Source of the DNA: Tetragenococcus halophilus subsp. flandriensis
Lineage (GTDB): Bacteria > Bacillota > Bacilli > Lactobacillales > Enterococcaceae
DNA length: 64,000 bases
Direction of reading: 5' to 3'
Assembly (NCBI RefSeq): GCF_030161475.1
Contig: NZ_BSUG01000032.1
Span: 1-64,000 of the forward strand
Shown: piece after piece, positions 51,559 through 60,688 of the stretch
How positions within the stretch are numbered: position 1 is the stretch's first letter
Layout: each line of letters starts with the position of its first letter
Notes under the pieces: generated by a model
The model's input: only the letters and a program-made list of their open reading frames with translations
Told to the model about the DNA's origin: nothing
Databases searched by the model: none
Program-made: the position numbers and the translations under genes

Positions 51559-52998
51559 ATGCCTGACAATAAAAAGAATGTTGAGTTTTACGGAGGGTGG
51601 GTTACAACTTTCGTTCCAGTTCTTGTTTTTTTAGGTTTTTGTATACTATATTTTGTTGTTTTTAAAGCCTTTGATATGCATGCACTAGCTATGGGGGCAT
51701 TGATAGGCTTAATGATCGGTGCATTGTTGACAAAAAGGGATGGGGACAATTCATATTGGAGTGCCGTTTACGAGGGGGTAAAAGAAGCAGTCCCTGTGGC
51801 TATTTTATTACTCATTATAGGGATGTTTTCTCAAATGATTAAAGTATCGCAACTATCATCTGGTTTTATCTGGTTAGCAGAGACGCTAAGTATTAATGGT
51901 GGATTATTTACTGCAGTGACTTTCTTATTTACTGCAATTATCGCTGCTGCTACAGGTTCTTCTATCGGTACTCTTTTTACAGCTTTTCCTATTTTCTTTC
52001 CTGCAGGAGTACTATTAGGCAGTCATCCGGCAGCTTTAGCAGGCGCTTTGATTAGCGGTGCGATTTTTGGTGATAATGTAGCTCCGATTTCAGATACGAC
52101 TATTATTTCTGCTGGAACTCAAGAATATACCACAAAACATGGGTTTGCAGAAATTGCTGGAGCTGTTGTGAACCGTATGCCTTATGCTTTGATTAGTGGG
52201 GTAATTGCATTTAGCTTGTTTTGGATATTTGGAGGAAGCAATACTCGTGAAGTAGTGACTTCAGAAATTTTTCAGGGAAATGCATCTACTTTAGTAATGC
52301 TGGTCCCTGTTGTCATTATGCTATTCATGGCAATCAAAACACGGAATATTTATTTTGCAATTACGATAGGTATTATTCTTGGAATAATCGTTGGTCTAAT
52401 TTCCAATGTTATGGCTCCTTCAGATATTTTAGCAGTCGAAGATGGCATCCCAACTGGTTTTTTAACTGATGGAGTGTCTGAAATAATGGGAACAGTCGTG
52501 TTAGTTTTATCTGTTTATGGCATCATGGGTGTATTGGAAAAAGCTGAAGCATTGAATAAAATCACAGATAAAATCTATACCAGTGCTATGGGGAGAACAG
52601 ATAAAGGTACAGAATTAGCTATGATGATAGGTATTACATTGACAACGATTATTTTTGGAGGAGTAACTAGTGCTTCTATGACGACATTTGGAAAAGTTCA
52701 AAATGAATTGGGAAAAAGAGCAAACCTGCATCCTTATCGTCGTGCATTATTGTTAGATGGATTTGCCAATGCTTTAGGGGTCATGATCCCCTTTTTAAGC
52801 GTCTTTATATTTATTGGATCGCAGTTGACGCAAGGTTATGAGTTTGTTAGAGCAGTTCCAGCGACAACTATTTCTATTTATATGTTTTATAGCGCAGTCT
52901 TATTTTTGATTTTACTTATTTCTGTTGTTACAGGTTGGGGTAGAAGCTATGAAGGGAATAACGGGGAAAAAAGAAAGATACCTCATAGAAAAGTTTAG
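51559..52998 (+). CDS. NhaC-family Na+/H+ antiporter
   Basis: A 479-residue membrane protein with about 12 helices. NhaC marks: IIAAATGSSIGTLFTAFPIF, GAIFGDNVAPISDTTIISAG near residue 170 with ion-binding Asp and Thr, and GGVTSASMTTFGKVQ. It exports sodium in exchange for protons or a related ion or amino acid pair. It ends the operon that begins at 50160. Confidence 0.83.
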   Translation: MPDNKKNVEFYGGWVTTFVPVLVFLGFCILYFVVFKAFDMHALAMGALIGLMIGALLTKRDGDNSYWSAVYEGVKEAVPVAILLLIIGMFSQMIKVSQLSSGFIWLAETLSINGGLFTAVTFLFTAIIAAATGSSIGTLFTAFPIFFPAGVLLGSHPAALAGALISGAIFGDNVAPISDTTIISAGTQEYTTKHGFAEIAGAVVNRMPYALISGVIAFSLFWIFGGSNTREVVTSEIFQGNASTLVMLVPVVIMLFMAIKTRNIYFAITIGIILGIIVGLISNVMAPSDILAVEDGIPTGFLTDGVSEIMGTVVLVLSVYGIMGVLEKAEALNKITDKIYTSAMGRTDKGTELAMMIGITLTTIIFGGVTSASMTTFGKVQNELGKRANLHPYRRALLLDGFANALGVMIPFLSVFIFIGSQLTQGYEFVRAVPATTISIYMFYSAVLFLILLISVVTGWGRSYEGNNGEKRKIPHRKV

Positions 52999-53049
52999 TA
53001 TAAAAAAACAATCATTAAAAACGAAGATAACTGTCAGAAAACAAGGATT

Positions 53050-53286
53050 AAGAACATTAAAATAAGTAAATAGTGTTATAAACAAGTGATAAGCTCATAG
53101 TTTTGATAAATCAATGTTACTAATCTTACTTAAGAACATTAAATTATTAATTCTATGAGCTTAATTCAAGAAAAAGGCCGTTTTTTATTAATTTAAGAAA
53201 ACTTAAGCACATAAGTTTGGAAAAGTTATGAGATAAAAAGAAAACAAGCACATAACTTTCATAAACCTTTGAGAGTAACTACGATT
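53050..53286. repeat. intergenic 41-bp repeat array D
   Basis: Units starting AAGAACAT or AAGCACAT begin at 53050, 53091, 53132, 53205 and 53246. Steps are 41 bp except for one of 73 bp, where an A5-GGCCG-T6 mini-hairpin lies (53171-53186). TGAG at unit position 25-28 recurs. The reverse complement of the array at 29.2 kb has the same unit start, the same TGAGA position and the same 73-bp central step. It lies between the convergent nhaC and IIC genes. No gene is seen in 52999-53392. Confidence 0.8.
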
Positions 53287-53343
53287 AGTACCGTCTGATA
53301 GTACCTTTATTAATAAGTACGCAAAAAAGGAAGAAATCCATCA

Positions 53344-53384
53344 AAAAAGTTTCTCTTAGTTTAAATTTCTAAGAGAAACTTTTT
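53344..53384. terminator. bidirectional terminator
   Basis: Perfect 16-bp stem (53344-53359 with 53369-53384), just after the minus-strand IIC stop. Confidence 0.85.
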
Positions 53385-53392
53385 GCGAAAAA

Positions 53393-54445
53393 TTAAATAT
53401 CCAAATAATAATCTTCTTCTTTAAGGATAGGTTTAACTTTTGTAAAAATATATTTAAAGAGGAAACTAAATCCAATCGGTGCAGCAGCAAAGGCGATAAC
53501 AGATTTAAGTAAAGTAGAAAATGTCCAGCCACTTTCTGCTAAGTTCATATAATTAATAGGTCCAATTAGCCCGCTAAAACCAAATCCAGCTGACATTGGC
53601 GAGCCTTGGATATTCCATAGAGCTGCTAAAACGCCACAACATGCGGCTGTACAAATGATTGGTAACAAAATCAACGGTTTTTTTAAGGCATTTGCCATCG
53701 ACATTTTAGGTGAGCCGATAAAATGAGCAAAACTTGTCCCTTTGGTATTTACATGCCATCCCATAATCGCAAAACCAAATCCAGTTGCACAGATACCAAT
53801 ATTGGCAGCCCCTGATCCAATACCGCTAAGAGAGATTGCTAAAGCAATTCCAACGGTAGTAATAGGAGAGACGATTAAAACAGAAAAAATGACAGCTAAC
53901 AAAATGCTCATGATTATCGGTTGTAAATCAAGCAGCTGAGCTACACCTTGACCGATCCATTCAGTAATTTTTAGCACATACGGTAATGTTAAGCGCCCGA
54001 TCATACCAGGTATAATCAAAGAAAGCGCGGGAATAACTAAAATGGTGTATGATTTTAATTTATCGCCTAAAACTAACAACATAGCACAAGCAATCGCTGC
54101 GGTTATTCCCATATTGATAATGTCGCCTGTACCGTTTAAAACCATAGCGCCATCTGGGGTAAATTCAACCGCGCCAGATGCAAATATTGTGGCAAGTCCA
54201 ACAGCAGCTGATTGGATGGGTGGAAATTTTAAACTCATACCAATTAGAATACCTACAACAATGCCCATCATGGAGTTAGAAAGATTTACTGCGTGAAGAA
54301 CATTTTCTAGAAATGGGAAAGTGGGTAAGAGTGCTTTAGAAAGTTCGGATAATAAAGCACTGGGAATTAAAACAATGACTGCGCCGATAGCTAAGCCATT
54401 TAAAATGTTCATAACGAACTCTCTTAGGGTTACTTTTTGCGTCAT
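53393..54445 (-). CDS. PTS EIIC-like permease of the PF13303 type
   Basis: A 350-residue membrane protein with about ten helices. GTGDIINMGITAAIACAMLL, ATGFGFAIMGWHVN and GTSFAHFIGSPKMSMANALK resemble the PTS_EIIC_2 family, predicted sugar permeases that stand alone. ATG at 54445 with GAGGAAG is chosen; the longer frame to 54526 has no ribosome site. No IIA or IIB gene is near, and it may work as a non-PTS carrier. Confidence 0.75.
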   Translation of the reverse strand: MTQKVTLREFVMNILNGLAIGAVIVLIPSALLSELSKALLPTFPFLENVLHAVNLSNSMMGIVVGILIGMSLKFPPIQSAAVGLATIFASGAVEFTPDGAMVLNGTGDIINMGITAAIACAMLLVLGDKLKSYTILVIPALSLIIPGMIGRLTLPYVLKITEWIGQGVAQLLDLQPIIMSILLAVIFSVLIVSPITTVGIALAISLSGIGSGAANIGICATGFGFAIMGWHVNTKGTSFAHFIGSPKMSMANALKKPLILLPIICTAACCGVLAALWNIQGSPMSAGFGFSGLIGPINYMNLAESGWTFSTLLKSVIAFAAAPIGFSFLFKYIFTKVKPILKEEDYYLDI

Positions 54446-54630
54446 GGGAGACTTCCTCTCTGAAAATGAAATTTGGATATTTTTTATAAATAAAAGAATA
54501 GCATTTTTTCTGAATTTTTCCAACATTTAGTTAATAATTCGACTAAGAAAACTCTTATTCATTGTTCCTTCTTGTATAAAATATTATACTTATAAAATAA
54601 TAAAGCGTTTTAAGAAAGGCGAGGCTAGCG

Positions 54631-55173
54631 ATGAGAAAAATTGCTTTTTATGGTGCTATTAGTTTAGATGGTTTTTTATCTGATGAACAAGATGGATTGC
54701 AATGGTTATTTGATACTGAGCTAGGCGGAGCGTCAACTTACGAAAGTTTTGAAAAACAAGTTGATACGATTGTCATGGGAAATATTACTTATCAAGAGGC
54801 CAAAAAGATGACAGATGACGCATCTTTTTACCCTAACAAAGAAAAAATTATTTTTTCGCATACAGAAAAAGGAAGTTGGGAAGAAGGAAGATTCGTTTCA
54901 GGGGATATTGTGGATATATTGAATTCTTTAAGAAAACAAGAAGGAAAAATGATTTGGGTCGTGGGTGGAGGAAGCATAGTAAAACCACTTTTAGAGGCAG
55001 ATATGATGGATGAATACTGGATTCAAATTGCTCCAGTACTTTTAGGAAAGGGGAAACGATTATTTGAGGAAGGAGACTATAATTACCGTCTAGAATTTGT
55101 GGAAACCACACAGATGGGAGAATTGACTGAACTACATTTGAGAAAAAAGGTTGAAAATGATCTTAAGAGCTGA
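54631..55173 (+). CDS. RibD C-terminal/dihydrofolate reductase-like protein
   Basis: A 180-residue NADPH-dependent reductase fold of the YyaP/RibD C-terminal group. FYGAISLDGFLSDEQDGLQW, DTIVMGNITYQEA and MIWVVGGGSIVKPLLEADMM are typical. The function of stand-alone members is generally unknown; it is unlikely to be the main dihydrofolate reductase. GAAAGGCGAGG lies before the ATG. Confidence 0.8.
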   Translation: MRKIAFYGAISLDGFLSDEQDGLQWLFDTELGGASTYESFEKQVDTIVMGNITYQEAKKMTDDASFYPNKEKIIFSHTEKGSWEEGRFVSGDIVDILNSLRKQEGKMIWVVGGGSIVKPLLEADMMDEYWIQIAPVLLGKGKRLFEEGDYNYRLEFVETTQMGELTELHLRKKVENDLKS

Positions 55174-55279
55174 TTAGTTATTACTGCAAAGTTTATTGTT
55201 TTCCTTTTGACTTTGCTTTCTATTAGAAAAAAATTTATAATTATTAAGATAATGTTTTTAATGGGAAAGGAGGGAAGGA

Positions 55280-56260
55280 ATGTCCTTAACGATCAAAGAT
55301 GTAGCGGAAAAAGCCGGTGTTTCCGTAACAACGGTATCTAGAGTGTTAAATAATCGAGGATATATAAGTAATGAAACACGAAACAATGTAATGAAGACTA
55401 TGGAAGAGCTAAACTATACTCCAAACGAAATGGCACGTTCCTTTTTATCAGCCAAGACTCGCTTTATTGCGCTAATTGTACCGACAACTGAAAACCCTTT
55501 TTTTGGTGAATTAACTTTTCATATTGAAAAAGAGCTTGCCCAAAAAGGATATAATCTATTTATTTGTAATAGCTTGAATGATGTAGATAACGAAAAAAAA
55601 TACTTAAGTTTATTACAAGAAAAACGTGTGGATGGGGTCATTGTAGGTTCTCACAATATAAATATTGACGAATACAAATATTTTGAAAATAAAATCGTGA
55701 GTATTGAACGAGAATTAACAGAAGGTATCCCAATTATACAAAGCGATAATTATTTAGGTGGAAAACTCGCCACACAAGAGTTGATTGATAAGGGTTGTAA
55801 ACGTATTTTATGTATACGTGGTGATCAACATATGACAACGCCAGCTAATAAACGTGCAATAGCCTATAAAGATATCATGGAAAAAAACAGTCTAAATTAC
55901 AGCTTTTTAGAAATACCCTTCCAATTATCAGATGAAGAAAAGCAGGCTAAAGTAGATAAACTTTTCAATGGACAATTTGTATATGATGGTATTGTTGCTG
56001 GTGATGATATTATTGCGAAAATGTGTATGAATAGCGCAATGAAACACGAAATTGCTATTCCGGAAAAACTAAAAGTTATCGGCTTTGACGGAACAAAAAT
56101 CGTACGTCAGTTAAGTCCGGAAATGAGTACTATCGTTCAACCTATTGAAAATTTGGCTAAAAAGTCAGTAGAGATACTACTTGCTTTATTAAATGAAAAA
56201 AATGTAGATCAAGTAACAACTTTACCAGTAAAGCTGTTACCTTCAGTTTCAACTCAGTAA
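55280..56260 (+). CDS. LacI-family regulator of the sucrose/alpha-glucoside operon
   Basis: A 326-residue repressor: HTH with IKDVAEKAGVSVTTVSRVLNN and a periplasmic-binding-protein-like sensor domain (FIALIVPTTENPFFGELT, VDGVIVGSHN, VIGFDGTKIV). It resembles ScrR/MalR-type regulators. It is followed by a terminator and then by the operon it most likely controls, whose promoter spacer holds a LacI-type pseudo-palindrome. Confidence 0.87.
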   Translation: MSLTIKDVAEKAGVSVTTVSRVLNNRGYISNETRNNVMKTMEELNYTPNEMARSFLSAKTRFIALIVPTTENPFFGELTFHIEKELAQKGYNLFICNSLNDVDNEKKYLSLLQEKRVDGVIVGSHNINIDEYKYFENKIVSIERELTEGIPIIQSDNYLGGKLATQELIDKGCKRILCIRGDQHMTTPANKRAIAYKDIMEKNSLNYSFLEIPFQLSDEEKQAKVDKLFNGQFVYDGIVAGDDIIAKMCMNSAMKHEIAIPEKLKVIGFDGTKIVRQLSPEMSTIVQPIENLAKKSVEILLALLNEKNVDQVTTLPVKLLPSVSTQ

Positions 56261-56275
56261 TTATTTTTAGCACTT

Positions 56276-56305
56276 TCTCTCTCATTTTGAGGGAGATTTT
56301 TTTTT
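56276..56305 (+). terminator. terminator after the LacI gene
   Basis: Stem TCTCTCTC with GAGGGAGA (one G-T pair), 5-base loop, nine T. Confidence 0.85.
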
Positions 56306-56326
56306 AAAATAAATTATGTTAAAGGA

Positions 56327-56382
56327 TTGACATATGGTAACGATTAACATATTATTGCTTATAGATTGAAAAGCGATTTCAA
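56327..56382 (+). promoter_or_regulatory. promoter with LacI-type operators
   Basis: TTGACA (56327-56332), 17-bp spacer, TATTAT (56350-56355). The spacer contains TGGTAACGATTAACA (56335-56349), a 15-bp pseudo-palindrome. A second palindromic box, TTGAAAAGCGATTTCAA (56366-56382), lies at the transcript start; it is also cre-like (two mismatches). Confidence 0.75.
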
Positions 56383-56401
56383 AAGAGGAGTGTAAAAATT
56401 A

Positions 56402-58063
56402 ATGGGACAAAAAAAGAAATGGTGGAAAGAAGCAGTTGCTTATCAAATTTATCCTCGTAGTTTTTATGATACAAATGGAGACGGGATTGGTGATATACGA
56501 GGTATTATAGAAAAATTAGACTATTTAGAAGATTTAGGGATTGATGTAGTTTGGCTGAGTCCTGTTTATCAATCACCTAACGATGACAATGGTTATGATA
56601 TTAGCGATTATAAAGCTATTATGAGTGAATTCGGAACAATGAAAGATCTTGATGAATTGATGGAAAAAATACACAAACGTGGCATGAAATTAATTATGGA
56701 TCTTGTCATTAATCATACTTCGGATGAACATGAATGGTTCATTGAATCACGGTCTTCTAAAGATAATCCATATCGTGACTATTATATTTGGCATCCCGGA
56801 AAAAAAGATGGAAGTCGACCTAATAATTGGGAATCCATCTTTAATGGTCCAGCTTGGGAGTGGGATGACAAAACAAAAGAATATTATATGCATATATTTT
56901 CTAAAAAACAACCTGACTTAAATTGGGAAAATCCAGAAGTGCGTCAATCGCTGTATGATACTGTTAATTGGTGGTTAGATAAAGGAATCGATGGTTTTAG
57001 AGTTGATGCAATTACACATATCAAGAAAAAGCCTGGTTTTCCAGATATGCCCAATCCGTTGAAAAAAGATGTTGTGCCATCTTTTGATGCACATATGAAT
57101 CAGCCAGGCATCGATAAACATCTCATAGAATTAGCTGAAGAAACTTTCAATAACTACGATATTATGACAGTAGGAGAAGCAAATGGTGTTGAAGTAGAGG
57201 ATGCTGAACAGTGGGTTGGTGAAGAAAATGGTTATTTTGATATGATTTTCCAATTTGAACATATAAATCTTTGGGGTGATAAAGCGGCTTTTGATCTCAC
57301 TGAATTTAAAAAAGTGTTAACCAAATGGCAAAAAGGATTAGAAGGTGTTGGTTGGAATGCTTTGTTTCTTGAAAACCATGACTTAGTACGTGCAGTTTCG
57401 TCAATGGGAAATGATACAGATATGCGTAAAACATCTGCTAAAGCGCTAGCAACGATGTATTTCTTTATGCAGGGAACACCCTTTATTTATCAAGGACAAG
57501 AAATTGGTATGACAAATGTACATTTTGCTTCTTTAGATGAATATGATGATATACAGTCAGTCAATAAAGCTAAAACTATGATTAAAGAAGGTAGTAAGCA
57601 AGAAGAAGCAATGGAATACATCTGGGAAAGTTCTCGTGATAATTCAAGAACGCCAATGCAGTGGGGTTCTACAGCGCAAGCAGGATTTACAACGGGCGTA
57701 CCATGGTTAAAAGTAAATGACAACTATGCAGATATCAACGTTGCTGAGTCTTATGAAGATCCTAATTCTGTATATAACTTCTATAAAAAAATGATTGATA
57801 TCAGACATCATTCAGAAACTCTTATTTATGGGACATATGAATTAATTGAAGAAAAACACCCAACAGTTTATGCCTATCTCAGACATGGTGACCAAGAAGA
57901 TTTTCTTATTATGGTAAATATGTTTGATAGTCATGAAAAAATGGATTTTTCTAAATATAAATTAAAAGAGCTTGTATTAGCTAATTATGAAGTTGACGAT
58001 AGCTTAAATAATAGTATCTTATTACGTCCTTATGAAGCACGTATGTATAAAATTTCGAAATAA
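56402..58063 (+). CDS. GH13 alpha-glucosidase (oligo-1,6-glucosidase/DexB-like)
   Basis: A 553-residue cytoplasmic glycoside hydrolase of family 13. Catalytic residues are visible: nucleophile Asp202 in DGFRVDAITH, acid/base Glu259 in TVGEANG and transition-state stabiliser Asp327 in FLENHD. YQIYPRSFYDTNGDGIGDIRG and the NHTSDEHEWF region mark the oligo-1,6-glucosidase subfamily. It may hydrolyse isomaltose-like or sucrose-isomer glucosides, free or phosphorylated. It is the first gene of a four-gene sucrose/alpha-glucoside operon. Confidence 0.87.
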   Translation: MGQKKKWWKEAVAYQIYPRSFYDTNGDGIGDIRGIIEKLDYLEDLGIDVVWLSPVYQSPNDDNGYDISDYKAIMSEFGTMKDLDELMEKIHKRGMKLIMDLVINHTSDEHEWFIESRSSKDNPYRDYYIWHPGKKDGSRPNNWESIFNGPAWEWDDKTKEYYMHIFSKKQPDLNWENPEVRQSLYDTVNWWLDKGIDGFRVDAITHIKKKPGFPDMPNPLKKDVVPSFDAHMNQPGIDKHLIELAEETFNNYDIMTVGEANGVEVEDAEQWVGEENGYFDMIFQFEHINLWGDKAAFDLTEFKKVLTKWQKGLEGVGWNALFLENHDLVRAVSSMGNDTDMRKTSAKALATMYFFMQGTPFIYQGQEIGMTNVHFASLDEYDDIQSVNKAKTMIKEGSKQEEAMEYIWESSRDNSRTPMQWGSTAQAGFTTGVPWLKVNDNYADINVAESYEDPNSVYNFYKKMIDIRHHSETLIYGTYELIEEKHPTVYAYLRHGDQEDFLIMVNMFDSHEKMDFSKYKLKELVLANYEVDDSLNNSILLRPYEARMYKISK

Positions 58064-58112
58064 TAAAAAGTATATTTTGAATTTTAATTTTTTAAAATTA
58101 AAGGAATAGAAA

Positions 58113-58955
58113 ATGAAGGTTTTAACATTAAATGTACACGGATGGATGGAAAAATTTGCTAGTAAAAAAATAAAACAACTAGCGCAAGTGATAGCGACTA
58201 AAGATTATGATGTGATCGCTCTTCAAGAAGTTAATCAGCCTATGAAAGAAGAAATGAATGAACATAAGCGTTTTATCAAACCCACTCAGGAAGTTAATCT
58301 TGTTCCATTAAAAAAAGGTAATTATGCGGGAATTTTGGTCAAAGAATTAGAAAGACTGGAAAAATATTATTTTTGGACTTGGAGCGCTAATCATATAGGA
58401 TATGATAAATATGATGAGGGACTAGCCATTTTGTCGAAAACATCACAAAATTCCCAGGTAATAAATATTTCTCAGACTACAGAATACGGCAATATAGGCA
58501 CTAGAAATATTTTAAAAAGTAAAATATCAATTTTTGATAAAAAGTGGTTAATTTTTAATGGCCATTTTTCTTGGTGGAAAGATCCAGAAGATAATCAAAT
58601 TTTCAAGCATGAATGGGATAGAGCCCAAAACGCCCTTAATGAAAATATGAAAGAAAATATTATTTTTATGGGGGACTTTAACAATGAAGCTGATCTTTAC
58701 AATAAAGGGTATGATTATGTTTTAAAAACGACGCCGTTTTTAAGTGACTCTTATACAATCGCACAAGAAAATTACGGATATGCAACCATGAAGGGAAAAA
58801 TCGATGGTTGGAAAACAACTTCAGATAGCAAGCGAATTGATTACGTTTTTGTTAGCGATAAATTAACTGTTCAAAAAAACAATGTCATTTTCAATCAAGA
58901 TAATGAATCTATTGTAAGCGATCATTTTGGTGTTGAAGTTGTAATACAAGAGTAA
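58113..58955 (+). CDS. endonuclease/exonuclease/phosphatase-family protein
   Basis: A 280-residue EEP-fold metal-dependent phosphohydrolase. Seen: LTLNVHGW at the start, VIALQEVNQ with the metal-binding Glu, IFNGHFSWW with a catalytic His, IFMGDFNNEAD with Asp and Asn, RIDYVFVS and SDHFGVEV with the final catalytic Asp-His. All active-site elements of the fold appear kept. No signal peptide, so it is cytoplasmic. Its place between glucosidase and PTS suggests it acts on a phosphorylated sugar or phosphodiester produced by this pathway; this is inference. Confidence 0.8.
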   Translation: MKVLTLNVHGWMEKFASKKIKQLAQVIATKDYDVIALQEVNQPMKEEMNEHKRFIKPTQEVNLVPLKKGNYAGILVKELERLEKYYFWTWSANHIGYDKYDEGLAILSKTSQNSQVINISQTTEYGNIGTRNILKSKISIFDKKWLIFNGHFSWWKDPEDNQIFKHEWDRAQNALNENMKENIIFMGDFNNEADLYNKGYDYVLKTTPFLSDSYTIAQENYGYATMKGKIDGWKTTSDSKRIDYVFVSDKLTVQKNNVIFNQDNESIVSDHFGVEVVIQE

Positions 58956-58967
58956 AGAATTTTATTT

Positions 58968-58996
58968 ATAAAGCTTTATTAATAGTAAAGCTTTAT
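58968..58996 (+). terminator. hairpin between EEP and PTS genes
   Basis: Perfect 11-bp inverted repeat ATAAAGCTTTA with TAAAGCTTTAT, 7-base loop, without a clear T-run. It may act as a partial terminator or mRNA processing/stability element. Confidence 0.45.
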
Positions 58997-59010
58997 AAGT
59001 TATCGATTAT

Positions 59011-59024
59011 AGAAACCGCTATCA
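59011..59024 (+). promoter_or_regulatory. cre-like site before the alpha-glucoside PTS gene
   Basis: AGAAACCGCTATCA matches cre except at its first base. It lies 43 bp before the start of the IICB gene, suggesting an internal CcpA-controlled point. Confidence 0.5.
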
Positions 59025-59066
59025 AAAACTTTAGATAAAATTAAAAATATTAAAGGGGCTGAAAAT

Positions 59067-60656
59067 ATGATGCAAAAAATTCAACGGTTTGGTGGCGCAA
59101 TGATCACCCCCGTAATGTTATTTGCTTTTAATGGAATAATATTGGCTTTATCTATCGCACTTCAAAATGAATCTATAGTAGGTGGTCTTGCTGCAGAAGG
59201 GACTTTTTGGACTGAAGCTTGGGGCATGATTGAATCTGCTGGTTGGACGGTCTTTGACCATATGGAATTACTCTTTGTGATCGGTCTACCTATAGGTTTG
59301 GCAAAGAAAGCACAAGCTCGGGCAGTTATGGAGTCCTTCGTTATTTATATGATTTGGAATACTAATATCAATTATATTTTAAATACGTGGGATTTTGGGG
59401 TAGATATGAGCAACGTTGAAGAAGCTATTGGAGTCAAAGAAATTGGCGGTATTGCAACATTGGACACTAATTTGATTGGTGCGTTATTAATATCTGGTAT
59501 AGCGATATATTTACACAATCGGTTTTATGACACGCCTATGCCCGAATGGTTAGGTATTTTCTCTGGTTCTTCTTTTGTAGTGATGCTTGGTTTCTTCTTG
59601 GCTATTCCTCTTGCGTTTTTGACTGCTTGGGTTTGGCCGCCTATTCAAAATGTAATTTTTCAATTACAAGATATAATGGCATCAAGTGGTACTGCAGGAG
59701 TTGGTATATACGTATTCTTAGAAAGAATCTTACTTCCTACCGGCTTACATCATTTTATTTATCAACCGTTTGAATTTGGGCCAGCAGCTGTTGAGGGAGG
59801 GCTACTGAATTACTGGTTTGAACATCTTTCAGAAATTGCTGTATTCGATGGTTCAATAAGAGAAATTTTTCCTCAAGGTGGCTTTATGTTACAAAATGCT
59901 TCAAAATCATTTTATCCGCTAGGTATTGGAGCAGCTTTTGTAGCGACTTCAAAACCTGAAAAGCGAAAAAAGACATTAGCTATAGTCGTTCCTACAGCTG
60001 CTACAGCTATGCTAGCAGGGATTACTGAACCCTTTGAGTTCACTTTCTTATTTTTGGCACCACAATTATTTGCTGTTCATGCAGTGCTATCGTCGATATT
60101 CGCAATGACTATTTATGCTTTTGGCATCGCTGGTGGCTTTGCTGCGAATATCGGAGGAATCACTGGGGTTATTTTGCCATTAGTTGAGAACCATTTAAAT
60201 TTAATTATTATTTACTTTGTTACAGGTATTGCATTTGTCTTCATCTATTTCTTTATCTTTCGATGGGCAATTTTAAAATTTAACATAAAAACTCCAGGTA
60301 GAGAAGAAACAGAAGAAGTGCATATGTACAGTAAGAAGGAATATAAAGCTAAAAAAGCAGGTGGCAAAACCGATACTTCTAGTGAAGAAGCATTAAGTGA
60401 GACAGCTAAAAAGGCAGTAGGATTTTTAGCTGGCTTAGGTGGATCTGAGAATATTACTGATATTAATAATTGTACCACCCGTTTACGTATCTCTGTTGAA
60501 GACCCAGAACAACTAGAAAATGACGAATTTTTTAAACAGTATGGTGCTCACGGCGTTGTCCGCAACGGGAAGGCTATTCAAGTGATCGTTGGGATGGATG
60601 TTCCAAAGGTTCGTGAAGAATTTGAAAGTAGAGTTGAAAGTAATACTGATGGTTAA
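59067..60656 (+). CDS. PTS alpha-glucoside-type EIICB
   Basis: A 529-residue permease fusion: IIC membrane domain (residues 1-410) of the glucose superfamily, MalX/GlvC/AglA-like, and C-terminal IIB domain (about 440-520). The IIB phosphocysteine is Cys469 in DINNCTTRLRISVED. IIC marks include GGAMITPVMLFAFNGIILAL, PTGLHHFIYQPFEFG and GITEPFEFTFLFLAP. No IIA domain is present, so it must borrow EIIA from a glucose-type system. Likely substrates are sucrose, its isomers or maltose-like disaccharides, given the GH13 and GH32 neighbours. Confidence 0.88.
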   Translation: MMQKIQRFGGAMITPVMLFAFNGIILALSIALQNESIVGGLAAEGTFWTEAWGMIESAGWTVFDHMELLFVIGLPIGLAKKAQARAVMESFVIYMIWNTNINYILNTWDFGVDMSNVEEAIGVKEIGGIATLDTNLIGALLISGIAIYLHNRFYDTPMPEWLGIFSGSSFVVMLGFFLAIPLAFLTAWVWPPIQNVIFQLQDIMASSGTAGVGIYVFLERILLPTGLHHFIYQPFEFGPAAVEGGLLNYWFEHLSEIAVFDGSIREIFPQGGFMLQNASKSFYPLGIGAAFVATSKPEKRKKTLAIVVPTAATAMLAGITEPFEFTFLFLAPQLFAVHAVLSSIFAMTIYAFGIAGGFAANIGGITGVILPLVENHLNLIIIYFVTGIAFVFIYFFIFRWAILKFNIKTPGREETEEVHMYSKKEYKAKKAGGKTDTSSEEALSETAKKAVGFLAGLGGSENITDINNCTTRLRISVEDPEQLENDEFFKQYGAHGVVRNGKAIQVIVGMDVPKVREEFESRVESNTDG

Positions 60657-60688
60657 TCAACAAGAAACTTAAGAACAGGAGCTAATTT

